A DNA stretch of 6,295 bases, taken from the NCBI GenBank assembly GCA_030037185.1, contig JASHRR010000067.1:1-6295 (forward strand), in the 5' to 3' direction. Below the pieces are notes generated by a model that made no database searches, was not told where the DNA came from, and was given only the letters and a program-made list of their open reading frames with translations. Positions 1 to 5,724 of this stretch are shown piece after piece (position 1 is the first letter of the stretch; the number at the start of each line of letters is the position of its first letter). The stretch is from Xanthobacteraceae bacterium (GTDB lineage Bacteria > Pseudomonadota > Alphaproteobacteria > Rhizobiales > Xanthobacteraceae). The translations under genes and the position numbers were made by a program.

Positions 1-632
1 TCCATACCAAAACTGTCGATCTTGCCTGCGCGTATTTGCTCCGCATATGCAAGATCGACCGCAAGATCATCCGGATGGCTGATGTCACGCAATGTCTTGG
101 TTAGGAATTCATCCATTGGCCAGCCGAGAATACGGCACAGCGCTGCGTTGGCTCTGAGCCATCTGAGATCGGAGCTAACGTGTGCGATGCCGACGGCGGC
201 ATTCTCAAAGGTGGCGCGGAACCGCGCCTCGCTTTCGGCGAGAGCGCGCTTTGCCACGACCTCCTCAGTAATCAACTCGGTGAACAGCAGCTCACCGCCA
301 ATCTGACCATTAACGGTACGCCACGGCTTCAGCGACCACCGCAGATAGATGGTACTGCCATCCTCATGCGATACAAAGTCCTCCTGTTCGGCCAGTTCCT
401 CGCCCGCCAGCACACGGACCTGAGCCTCGCGCCAGCGCAACGGCAGATCTGGCATCACCTCGTAAACGGAACGGCCGACGACCTCGCTAGGGGGCGGAAG
501 CCTTCTAGAGAACAGAGATTCGCACTCTGAAAGATAACGACGCGAGGCAGCCAAAAAACGCAGGTCCGCATCGAATATTGCGATGGAGGCAGGCAATTGC
601 TCGACAAGCAGTGCAAGTCCCGCGACGGGCAT
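1..632 (-). CDS. PAS-domain signalling protein, N-terminal part (3' end outside window)
   Basis: About 210 codons are open from an ATG at 632-630 to the left edge, so the C-terminal output domain is not seen. Two PAS-type sensor modules are visible. The first spans about residues 8-118, begins with LVEQLPASIAIFDADLRF and ends with a GSTIYLRWSLKPWR strand region. A short helical linker (about 119-135, ending ALAESEARF) leads into a classic S-box PAS module with FENAAVGIAHV, a conserved Asn at 162, CRILGW and a HPDD motif at 186-189. No signal peptide or membrane segment is seen, so the visible part looks cytoplasmic. Such tandem PAS modules usually precede a histidine kinase (often HWE/HisKA_2 type in Rhizobiales), a GGDEF/EAL module or a response element; which one cannot be told here. 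The start is uncertain because no good Shine-Dalgarno precedes the ATG, and an in-frame GTG lies at 644-642. The family call is strong; the output function is unknown. Confidence 0.85.
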   Translation of the reverse strand, partial: MPVAGLALLVEQLPASIAIFDADLRFLAASRRYLSECESLFSRRLPPPSEVVGRSVYEVMPDLPLRWREAQVRVLAGEELAEQEDFVSHEDGSTIYLRWSLKPWRTVNGQIGGELLFTELITEEVVAKRALAESEARFRATFENAAVGIAHVSSDLRWLRANAALCRILGWPMDEFLTKTLRDISHPDDLAVDLAYAEQIRAGKIDSFGM

Positions 633-865
633 TTCATATACCACAAGCGTCTGGCACCGGCCGGGCTTCCATGACGAATTCTCCGGTGCCGTGAATGACC
701 TGGCAGCAACCGACCTTGCCTTTCTCCTCGACACAATCAACGACAGCGCATGGAGCCTAGTTCCGCATTGCACGTCTTGCTTGCTCCCGCGCCCGCCCCT
801 TTGAGCTTTATGGGTTGCCGCCCGGCTATCGACAGCACCCTTTCGCTGCAGCAGCTAAGGCCTGG
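633..865. other. Intergenic stretch without a supportable gene
   Basis: No complete gene with a start, ribosome site and family resemblance is visible. On the minus strand, 634-756 is open in one frame and reads like protein (it contains GKVGCCQVIHGTGEF). It lacks an upstream start codon, is preceded by a TAG at 757-759 and ends in a TGA at 636-634, one base before the ATG of the PAS gene. It may be a remnant of a gene formerly upstream of that gene, or chance. Confidence 0.4.
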
Positions 866-1314
866 TCACGCATCCGTCCACCTTGCGCCGATCTCTCGGT
901 CGAGCGCCAGTGTGGCGTTGCCAAAGTCGCTGCACGGCGCCTCGCCTCCGGTGGTCGAGAATACGAACGGCCGCCGTTTCGCCATCGGCCGGCCGGTCGC
1001 CGATGATGTTGAGTAGCGCCGGCACCACAGGAAGTTTGCCCGTCATTCTCGAGGCGGGAATTGTCGCCACCTGACCCGCAAAGTCGTCGCGTTCCAGTCG
1101 TTCGGTTTCCGGCCATGCCAGCCGTGCCGCTTCGACGCGGCGCACGGCCGTCAGGAGCGATGTTTTGACCAGGCTGCCGAAACACCGGGGATATGCTTGG
1201 CGCCGGCATCGAGCGCCGGCGAAGATGTCATTTCTTCGTCGCTCAGGACGCGTGTGCCGGCGCGCTCGTTACCTTGACGCATCCCCTGCCGCGCACGATT
1301 GGCGAGAGCAAATC
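866..1314 (-). pseudogene. Decayed gene of unknown family, at least two frameshifts
   Basis: Three protein-like stretches follow one another on the minus strand in three frames. The first (about 1312-1154) contains LANRARQGMRQGNERAG and GAKHIPGV. The second (about 1160-971) contains SLLTAVRRVEAARLAW and PVVPALLNIIGDRPADG. The third (970-866) contains PFVFSTTGGEAPCSDFG and ALDREIGARW and ends in TGA at 868-866. Joining them needs a one-base-scale shift near 1154-1160 and one extra base near 970-971, and gives one product of about 150 residues that looks far more protein-like than any single frame. I do not recognise the family; the TTGG segment and the Ala/Leu-rich helix do not let me name a fold. 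No intact start with a ribosome site is present, so the 5' part may be missing too. A cluster of sequencing errors is the main alternative. The locus lies between the operon and the PAS gene, in the same orientation as both. Confidence 0.45.
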
Positions 1315-1398
1315 ATCGTGACGCGAAGCATACCAGCTGAACACTCGTGACAAGAACGCCAATACTTGATGAGCGGCTTGTAGCCAGCAGACTTAATG

Positions 1399-1524
1399 TC
1401 AACGCGTATCCCACATATTAATACATGAGACAGCCACGGGCGAGTAGGGGCGCGTTTTGCCGATCGGCCGCCAGCGCCGCGCGTCTGGTGAACGCTCGTC
1501 CGCCATGGCGTTATGATGAAGCAC
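1399..1524 (-). CDS. Possible small ORF or truncated fifth operon gene (41 codons)
   Basis: A GTG at 1524-1522 begins one base after the TGA of the AtuA-like gene and opens a 41-codon frame to a TGA at 1401-1399. A purine-rich GGAGGAGGAG (1535-1544), inside the last codons of the upstream gene, sits 10 bases before the GTG and could serve as its ribosome site; an in-frame ATG follows at 1506-1504. The product is basic (it contains RRWRPIGKTRPYSPVAV) and has no motif I recognise. It may be a real small protein, the 5' stub of a longer gene whose remainder was lost, or a chance frame. The coupling geometry is the only positive evidence, because the purine run is also explained by the Glu codons of the upstream gene. 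Confidence 0.28.
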   Translation of the reverse strand: MLHHNAMADERSPDARRWRPIGKTRPYSPVAVSCINMWDTR

Positions 1525-1525
1525 G

Positions 1526-2923
1526 TCAGAGCGTCTCCTCCTCCAGCGGAAACAGCACATCGAGGTTTTCGGCGCGCATCAGGTGGTAAATATTGAAGCG
1601 GTAGGCGGTGCCGATGGAGACCTCCGGCGGAGTGAACGGGAAGGCGAGGTTGCCGCCGGTGGAGAGCCGCCCCGGAAAGCCGTGATGCAGCAGGTATTGC
1701 TTGGTCGTGCGCGCCACCTCGGCGGCGCGCTCCGCTGTGGGCGCCAGGCATTCGGCCATGATGAAGATCTCGCCCGGGGCCGCGGCGATCGGCACGCTGT
1801 GGAGCGAGGCGCCGCCGGCGCCGTAGATGCGCCAGCGCAGGTCGTAATCCTTCGGTGCATCCTCGCAGACAAGGTCCTCGACCACCTTGGCGACCTCGCG
1901 CAGGTTCTCCTCCCGCCGCGCGATGAAGCGCGGATCGGCAGCAGCGCAGAGCAGCACAGCGCGCTCCCCCATGCGGCGGGCGCCCTCAAGCTTGACGTAG
2001 CGCGTGTCGGCCTCGATCCATTCGGCCCCGCTGACCCGGGTGCGGCGGTCGTCGATCGGCTCGTAGCGCGCCTGGCGCAGGTCGAGCCGGCCTTCCGGCT
2101 CCTGCACGGTGTACGGATCAGACTGCTCATAAAGGCTGTGTGCGGCGACCGAGACCGGCGTGGCGCGGCGCTGGGGCGCCATGCTCTCCAGCTCGAAACC
2201 GCCGGCATCCAGCGTGGCGAGAATGGAATCGCGCCCCCCCGGCACGCAGCAGATCGAGGCGCATTCGACGATCTTCGCCATGTGCATGGCGAGCCCGGCC
2301 GGCAGGCCGAGCATCATCGGCAGCGAGGCGAAGATGCTCGTGTCGCAGGCGCGGCCAGCGATCAGCACGTCCACGCCTGCCGCGAGCCCGCGCTGGAACG
2401 CGCTAGTGCCCATCTGGCCAACGATCTCGCTGGCCGCGTCGACTTCCTCCAGCGTTAATGCGGGCATGCCGTCGATGCCGTGCACCTCGCCGGCGCGCAC
2501 CGCCTTACGCAGCAGCTCGCGCGGTATGTCGGCTCGCAGCACGCCGAGGCGGAAATGCAGCTGATCCTCACGGGCAATATCGCGCACCATGGCCAGCGTC
2601 GCCTCGAGATGCGGCCCAGCGCCGGCTGACCCGGCGGAGCCGATCACCAGCGGGATGTCGTGCTGCCGTGCCGCCAGGATAACCTTGCGCAGGTCACGCC
2701 GCGTCGCTGCCGGCGCCGTCGCCATCCGGCCGGCGCCGAGATAGTACGGACCGATATCGATCGAGCCCATGTCGCAGCCGATCATGTCGGGTTGTCGCGC
2801 CAGCCCCGCCTGGAGCGCCGGCGTCGGCACGCCGTAGCCGAGCTGGCCCGAGGCACCGAGCACGCGCAGCGCATTGCGGCCGGTGCGACGGAAAACATCG
2901 ATGACACGAAGCGATGCGGTCAC
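1526..2923 (-). CDS. AtuA-like (acyclic terpene utilisation / DUF1446) protein
   Basis: The 465-residue product matches the DUF1446/AtuA core family in length and motifs. A glycine-rich N-terminus (LGASGQLGYG, about 22-31) is followed by the family signature GCDMGSIDIGPYYLGAG at 49-65, then a GSAGSAGAGPH loop, GIDGMPALT and AGRACDTSIFA. AtuA is named after the acyclic terpene (citronellol/geraniol) utilisation cluster of Pseudomonas, where its reaction is not firmly established. Here none of the other terpene genes are present, so a terpene substrate should not be assumed. The start is GTG at 2923-2921, overlapping the TGA of the DUF4387 gene as GTGA, with GGAG at 2931-2934 seven bases upstream. 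DUF4387 proteins commonly accompany this family, which suggests that the pair works as one enzyme or complex, probably cytoplasmic, on a carboxylic acid or CoA-type substrate. That last step is inference. The family call is strong; the function is open. Confidence 0.93.
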   Translation of the reverse strand: MTASLRVIDVFRRTGRNALRVLGASGQLGYGVPTPALQAGLARQPDMIGCDMGSIDIGPYYLGAGRMATAPAATRRDLRKVILAARQHDIPLVIGSAGSAGAGPHLEATLAMVRDIAREDQLHFRLGVLRADIPRELLRKAVRAGEVHGIDGMPALTLEEVDAASEIVGQMGTSAFQRGLAAGVDVLIAGRACDTSIFASLPMMLGLPAGLAMHMAKIVECASICCVPGGRDSILATLDAGGFELESMAPQRRATPVSVAAHSLYEQSDPYTVQEPEGRLDLRQARYEPIDDRRTRVSGAEWIEADTRYVKLEGARRMGERAVLLCAAADPRFIARREENLREVAKVVEDLVCEDAPKDYDLRWRIYGAGGASLHSVPIAAAPGEIFIMAECLAPTAERAAEVARTTKQYLLHHGFPGRLSTGGNLAFPFTPPEVSIGTAYRFNIYHLMRAENLDVLFPLEEETL

Positions 2924-3222
2924 AGCTCGACTCCGAGTAGCGGCCCGTGCTGCTGTGCGCCATAGGCGTCGGTGTCGCCCGGGTCACCGGCAATGACCCG
3001 GCGCGGCATGACGATCTTGATGGCGCGGCCGAGCGGATAGGGGATAACCCGCACGTCACCCTCGGCCACGCCGTACAGCGCGGCGATGCGCGGCGCGGTG
3101 AGCGCCGGCGACTGCGCCGCCCGGCCATAGGCTGCGTCGTCGGCGAACATGACGTCGAGAGTGAGCGCCCGCGGCCCGGCATTCTTGCTGCGGATCACCG
3201 ACGCGATGTCTGCCAGCTTCAT
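2920..3222 (-). CDS. DUF4387 family protein, small partner of the AtuA-like protein
   Basis: A 100-residue protein, the usual length for this family. Two hallmark blocks are visible: VIRSKNAGP at 9-17 near the N-terminus, and GDTDAYGAQQHGPLL at 82-96 near the C-terminus. LYGVAEGDVRVIPYPLGRAI lies between them. No membrane or signal segment is present. The ATG at 3222-3220 overlaps the TGA of the upstream MBL gene (ATGA), and AAGGA at 3231-3235 is a fitting ribosome site. Its stop overlaps the GTG of the AtuA-like gene. Being wedged between two coupled genes implies matched synthesis with the AtuA-like protein. In known genomes DUF4387 occurs next to DUF1446 genes, sometimes fused to them. Its biochemical role is not established; a small subunit of a two-component enzyme is my inference. 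Confidence 0.92.
   Translation of the reverse strand: MKLADIASVIRSKNAGPRALTLDVMFADDAAYGRAAQSPALTAPRIAALYGVAEGDVRVIPYPLGRAIKIVMPRRVIAGDPGDTDAYGAQQHGPLLGVEL
2931..2934 (-). promoter_or_regulatory. Ribosome binding site supporting the GTG start of the AtuA-like gene
   Basis: GGAG on the minus strand, seven bases before the GTG at 2923-2921. The site lies inside the last codons of the DUF4387 gene, consistent with translational coupling through the GTGA overlap. Confidence 0.6.
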
Positions 3223-4028
3223 GGCTGCGATCCTTGATGCGGGGCGACGTCGAGACGGACGGCGATGCCTTCCAGCTCGGGCGACGCTGTGGGGTAGCGC
3301 CGCATCACTTCGGGGTCGTGGCCAGGCACGATATGTGCGCGCGTCGGCGCCAGTGCGAACAGCCGGTCGAAAGCCTCCAGCATCTGGCCCACATGGAAGG
3401 CGGTGGTGAAGGGCCGGCCCGCCTCCATGTTCTCGTAGAAATGCGAGACGTCGGAAGCGACGACCACCCAGCCGCGCGCCGTGTTGACGCGCGCAAACTG
3501 CAGCCCGGCCGAATGGCCGCCGGCGGCGTACAGCTCAATCCCCGGCGCGAGCTCGGCGTCGCCGTTGTAGAACTTGACGCGCCGCCTGTAGTTGAGCCGG
3601 ACGACATCGCAGACGTCCTCCACCTCGAAGGAATGCGACAGTTTCCCATGGGCCATGTAGCGGCCGGTCGCGTAGTGAATCTCGGCCTCCTGCAAGTGGA
3701 AGCGCGCCACCGGGAAGCGGCCGAGATTGCCGCAATGGTCGTAGTGCAGATGCGTCAGCACCACGTCTTTCACCGCCGCCGCCTCGATCCCGATCAGCCC
3801 CATCGACTCGATCGGGCAGCGCAGAAAGGTGCGCCCGCGCTTGGCCGCGACCTCCGCAGTGAAGCCGATATCGATGACGACCGCGCGTTCCTTTCCCTTC
3901 GCAACCCAGACGAAATAGTCCATGGGCATGGGCGCGTCATGCGGGTCGCCGCCGATGAAATGGTCACGCCGCTGCGCGTCGCGCATTGCATAGCGGATGG
4001 CGTAGAGTTCGTATTCGGGCAGGGCCAT
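3219..4028 (-). CDS. Metallo-beta-lactamase-fold hydrolase, N-acyl-homoserine-lactonase-like
   Basis: The 269-residue product has a complete dinuclear metal site of the MBL fold: HLHYDH at 93-98, His172 in GGHSAGLQ, Asp193 in ASDVSHFYE, and His237 in VPGHDPEV. Length and motif spacing match the AHL-lactonase-like branch, whose members hydrolyse lactones or related esters. No signal peptide is seen, so it should be cytoplasmic. An in-frame upstream extension of 100 codons exists but lies antiparallel-free inside the coding region of the upstream gene; the ATG at 4028-4026 is chosen because AGGAGA (4037-4042) lies about nine bases before it and homology-like sequence starts there (ALPEYELYAIRYA). 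It starts 22 bases after the lyase-family gene and ends in a 4-base overlap with the DUF4387 gene. The operon context argues for a catabolic lactone or ester substrate rather than quorum quenching, though the sequence alone cannot exclude the latter. Confidence 0.93.
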   Translation of the reverse strand: MALPEYELYAIRYAMRDAQRRDHFIGGDPHDAPMPMDYFVWVAKGKERAVVIDIGFTAEVAAKRGRTFLRCPIESMGLIGIEAAAVKDVVLTHLHYDHCGNLGRFPVARFHLQEAEIHYATGRYMAHGKLSHSFEVEDVCDVVRLNYRRRVKFYNGDAELAPGIELYAAGGHSAGLQFARVNTARGWVVVASDVSHFYENMEAGRPFTTAFHVGQMLEAFDRLFALAPTRAHIVPGHDPEVMRRYPTASPELEGIAVRLDVAPHQGSQP

Positions 4029-4036
4029 CGCCTTCG

Positions 4037-4042
4037 TCTCCT
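4037..4042 (-). promoter_or_regulatory. Ribosome binding site that fixes the MBL gene start
   Basis: AGGAGA on the minus strand, about nine bases before the ATG at 4028. It sits in the 22-base gap between the two genes and decides for the 269-residue product over a 369-residue in-frame extension that would run deep into the upstream gene. Confidence 0.75.
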
Positions 4043-4050
4043 GGCCGCTC

Positions 4051-4938
4051 TCAGGCCGGCCGGCGCGATTCGACGGTGATTTCCTCGATGCCGTAGTATT
4101 CCTCGAGGCCAATAATATCCTCGATCGCTTGTCGAGCGGCGACGTACTCGGCCTGATCCATGCCGTCATAACGGCCCTCGGCGGCCAGAGCCTGCAGTGC
4201 CTTCCGCATGGCGGTGAAGGCGTAGAGCAAGGCGAATTGCGCCTCGATGCAGCCGGCATACCCCATGGTCTGCAATTCCTGGCGTGAGAAGGTTGGCCGC
4301 CCGTCGCGGTTGCCGAGGCTCTGCACATAGATCAGCGGCACCTCGGCAAGCTTCGGCGCGCGCGCCGCCTCATCCGGGTTTCGTGGGAAGATCAGGCCCA
4401 TATCGGCCCCGACCTTGGCCGCGGCGTTAACCCGCTTCGCTGCTTCCTCGACGCCGAACGAGCGACAGGAATCGGTGCGCGCGATGATCAGGAAGTTCCG
4501 GTCGATCCGGTCCCGCTCGCGGCAGGCATACTGGATCTTCTCGACGTACTCCGCGATAGAAATCACATGCGCAACGTATCTGTGGTAGTGCGCCCGCTTC
4601 GGGAAGATCTGGTCCTCGATATGCACGCCGGCGACGCCCGCTTTGCAGAACTCCCGCACCGTCCGCATCGTGTGCAGCGCATCGCCCCAGCCCGCCCCGG
4701 CATCTGCGATCAGGGGCAGGTCGATGGCATTGGCCACCGCGCCCGCGAGCCCCACCTGCTCTGTCATCGTCAGCAGCGGCTCGGAAATCGCAAGCGCGGC
4801 GCCGGTGACGTAACCGCCGACGAAGCAGACCTTAAAGCCGCTGTCCTGCGCCAGCAGCCCGCCGAGCGGGTCGTAGACTGCAGGCATATGCAGGAATTCG
4901 CGCGTCCTGATGAGCTCCCGCAGGCTTGCGGTCTTCAT
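4051..4938 (-). CDS. Isocitrate lyase/PEP mutase superfamily enzyme (non-canonical subfamily)
   Basis: A 295-residue product with the layout of the PEP mutase/methylisocitrate lyase branch. An N-terminal PAVYDPLGGLLAQ substrate-loop region (about 19-31) is followed by a LPLIADAGAGWGD strand-loop (74-86), VHIEDQ at 105-110, and ARTD at 153-156. The superfamily uses a metal ion to make or break C-C or P-C bonds in 2-oxo or malate-type acids. Two departures from methylisocitrate lyase are plain. The DxD pair of the DADTG motif is D-A-G here (Asp79, Gly81). The lid loop that usually reads KKCGH or KRCGH is PKRAHYH (113-119), so the catalytic Cys is absent. PEP mutase, phosphonopyruvate hydrolase, oxaloacetate decarboxylase and dimethylmalate lyase are relatives; I cannot choose among them. 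The ATG at 4938-4936 has GGAGG five bases upstream. This is the first gene of the operon, 22 bases before the MBL gene. Confidence 0.92.
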   Translation of the reverse strand: MKTASLRELIRTREFLHMPAVYDPLGGLLAQDSGFKVCFVGGYVTGAALAISEPLLTMTEQVGLAGAVANAIDLPLIADAGAGWGDALHTMRTVREFCKAGVAGVHIEDQIFPKRAHYHRYVAHVISIAEYVEKIQYACRERDRIDRNFLIIARTDSCRSFGVEEAAKRVNAAAKVGADMGLIFPRNPDEAARAPKLAEVPLIYVQSLGNRDGRPTFSRQELQTMGYAGCIEAQFALLYAFTAMRKALQALAAEGRYDGMDQAEYVAARQAIEDIIGLEEYYGIEEITVESRRPA

Positions 4939-4941
4939 ATC

Positions 4942-4950
4942 TTCCTCCCC
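4942..4950 (-). promoter_or_regulatory. Strong ribosome binding site of the first operon gene
   Basis: GGGGAGGAA on the minus strand, its GGAGG core ending five bases before the ATG at 4938-4936. It supports this ATG as the start and suggests efficient translation of the first gene. Confidence 0.75.
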
Positions 4951-5086
4951 GCTAACTGAACGGCCGAGGCGCCCCAGTCGTCGGAACCTCGAGCTGTCCG
5001 TCGAACCAACATTGATAGCATGCGGTTAGAAATCCGCTGTCCGCGGAGATGGAAAAAACGCCGAGGCAAGAAAGCGACTTCTACCA

Positions 5087-5115
5087 AATATAAAGATGGG
5101 CTGCCGCGGTGTCCC
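5087..5115 (-). promoter_or_regulatory. Candidate sigma70-type promoter of the four-gene operon
   Basis: On the minus strand, GGGACA (5110-5115, four of six matches to TTGACA) and TATATT (5087-5092, five of six matches to TATAAT) are separated by exactly 17 bases. The -10 lies in an unusually AT-rich patch of an otherwise GC-rich region. Transcription would start near 5080 and leave a leader of about 140 bases before the ATG at 4938. No terminator-like or riboswitch-like fold is evident in that leader; a short inverted repeat lies at 5034-5046. The call rests on consensus matching only. Confidence 0.35.
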
Positions 5116-5369
5116 TATGATCCGGCAGGTCGTGCCTGACCTGACCACCGTCGCTGGAATGCACAGCTTGCAGGCGCCGTTTTGCTCTGCTCGCGACAGG
5201 CCCGGTGACCCGTGTCAGAGGAATGAACTTGTTACCCGTCTCTCAGGAAGGGCATGTGGCTTCTTGATCTGCCGCGCGGGGCTTTTGCTGCGGCAGGTCG
5301 CCTCGGCCACATCAACCGACGCTCCCGCCGTCACTCTTAATCGGACCTCGCGCGAGAGAGGATAGATGA
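5116..5369. other. Region without a convincing gene
   Basis: Open frames exist on both strands, but none has a ribosome site plus recognisable family sequence. On the minus strand one frame stays open from about 5490 down to a TGA at 5217-5215 and reads SREVRLRVTAGASVDVAEAT in its middle. It may be the out-of-frame tail of the broken gene at 5370-5724. Confidence 0.4.
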
Positions 5370-5724
5370 TCACCGCGCCGGCGGCTGCTGCGACGCCGGC
5401 GTCACGGCCTTGCGCCCCGGCACCAGGCGGAGCCGAAGTCCCGCTGACACGGATGTCGGGGATTCGGCGACCGAGTGTGTCCTCTTCGCCGGCGGCAATT
5501 TGGCGATATCGGCGGCGAGCGTGTGGCTCTGCCGCGCCGGGGCGAGACTGTGGGATATCGATCCGAGCTGATCGCGAGGGGCGGCGAGAAGTGCACCGGG
5601 CTCAGCCGGCGCGACAGATGGTGCCGCAATCGTTCGCCTGGCCGTATCGCCGCAGGCCGGCCAGACCAAAGCGGCCGCAACACCGGTGCCGGTCGCGATC
5701 AGAAACGGGGCGCAACGGTCCCAT
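5370..5724 (-). pseudogene. Frame-broken signal-anchor/coiled-coil protein gene, relative of the right-edge gene
   Basis: On the minus strand an ATG at 5724-5722 reads MGPLRP. A one-base shift in the C-rich run near 5707-5710 then continues in another frame as FLIATGTGVAAALVWPACG, a convincing signal-anchor helix. After it come GDTARRTIAAP and a Leu/Ala/Gln-rich segment containing DQLGSISHSLAPARQS and LAADIAKL. Near 5490 the family-like reading moves to a third frame as GEEDTLGRRIPDI. The order LA-R-Q-LAA-KL-EEDTLGRI parallels LAAVRQRVDQLAA and KLQAAEQDILGKI in the intact gene at 5955-6295, so I read this as a decayed second member of that family preserving the N-terminal anchor. The unshifted frame ends in TGA at 5372-5370; the third frame runs on to 5215. 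No Shine-Dalgarno is seen. Function was presumably membrane- or envelope-associated, but unknown. Chance resemblance of low-complexity Ala-rich sequence is the main alternative. Confidence 0.42.

Noticed and set aside
1201..1221. Perfect 7-base inverted repeat CGCCGGC with a 7-base loop
   Set aside because: It falls inside the decayed gene, where it encodes part of the protein-like reading, and has no T-run. GC-rich coding sequence gives such repeats often.
1397..1402. Perfect TTGACA hexamer on the minus strand
   Set aside because: No acceptable -10 element lies 16-18 bases downstream, and only the decayed gene would follow.
1459..1510. Two 10-base palindromes (GCCGATCGGC at 1459-1468 and CGCCATGGCG at 1501-1510) just after the operon
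   Set aside because: They were considered as terminator or operator elements, but neither has a T-run or a partner arm, and short GC palindromes are common at this base composition.
1583..2458. Long plus-strand open frame of 291 codons opposite the AtuA-like gene
   Set aside because: It mirrors a strongly recognisable minus-strand gene. Its product is compositionally odd, and the openness is expected from GC-rich codon bias.
3234..4079. Plus-strand open frame of 281 codons opposite the MBL gene
   Set aside because: It is the antisense shadow of a gene with a complete metal site; no ribosome site or family resemblance is seen.
4029..4328. 100-codon N-terminal extension of the MBL gene
   Set aside because: It would lie within the upstream lyase-family coding region and reads as low-complexity Arg/Ser/Pro-rich shadow sequence. 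The ATG at 4028 has its own ribosome site.
5034..5046. CCGC-TGTCC-GCGG inverted repeat in the operon leader
   Set aside because: Four-base arms of pure G/C are too short to call an operator without conservation or a known regulator.
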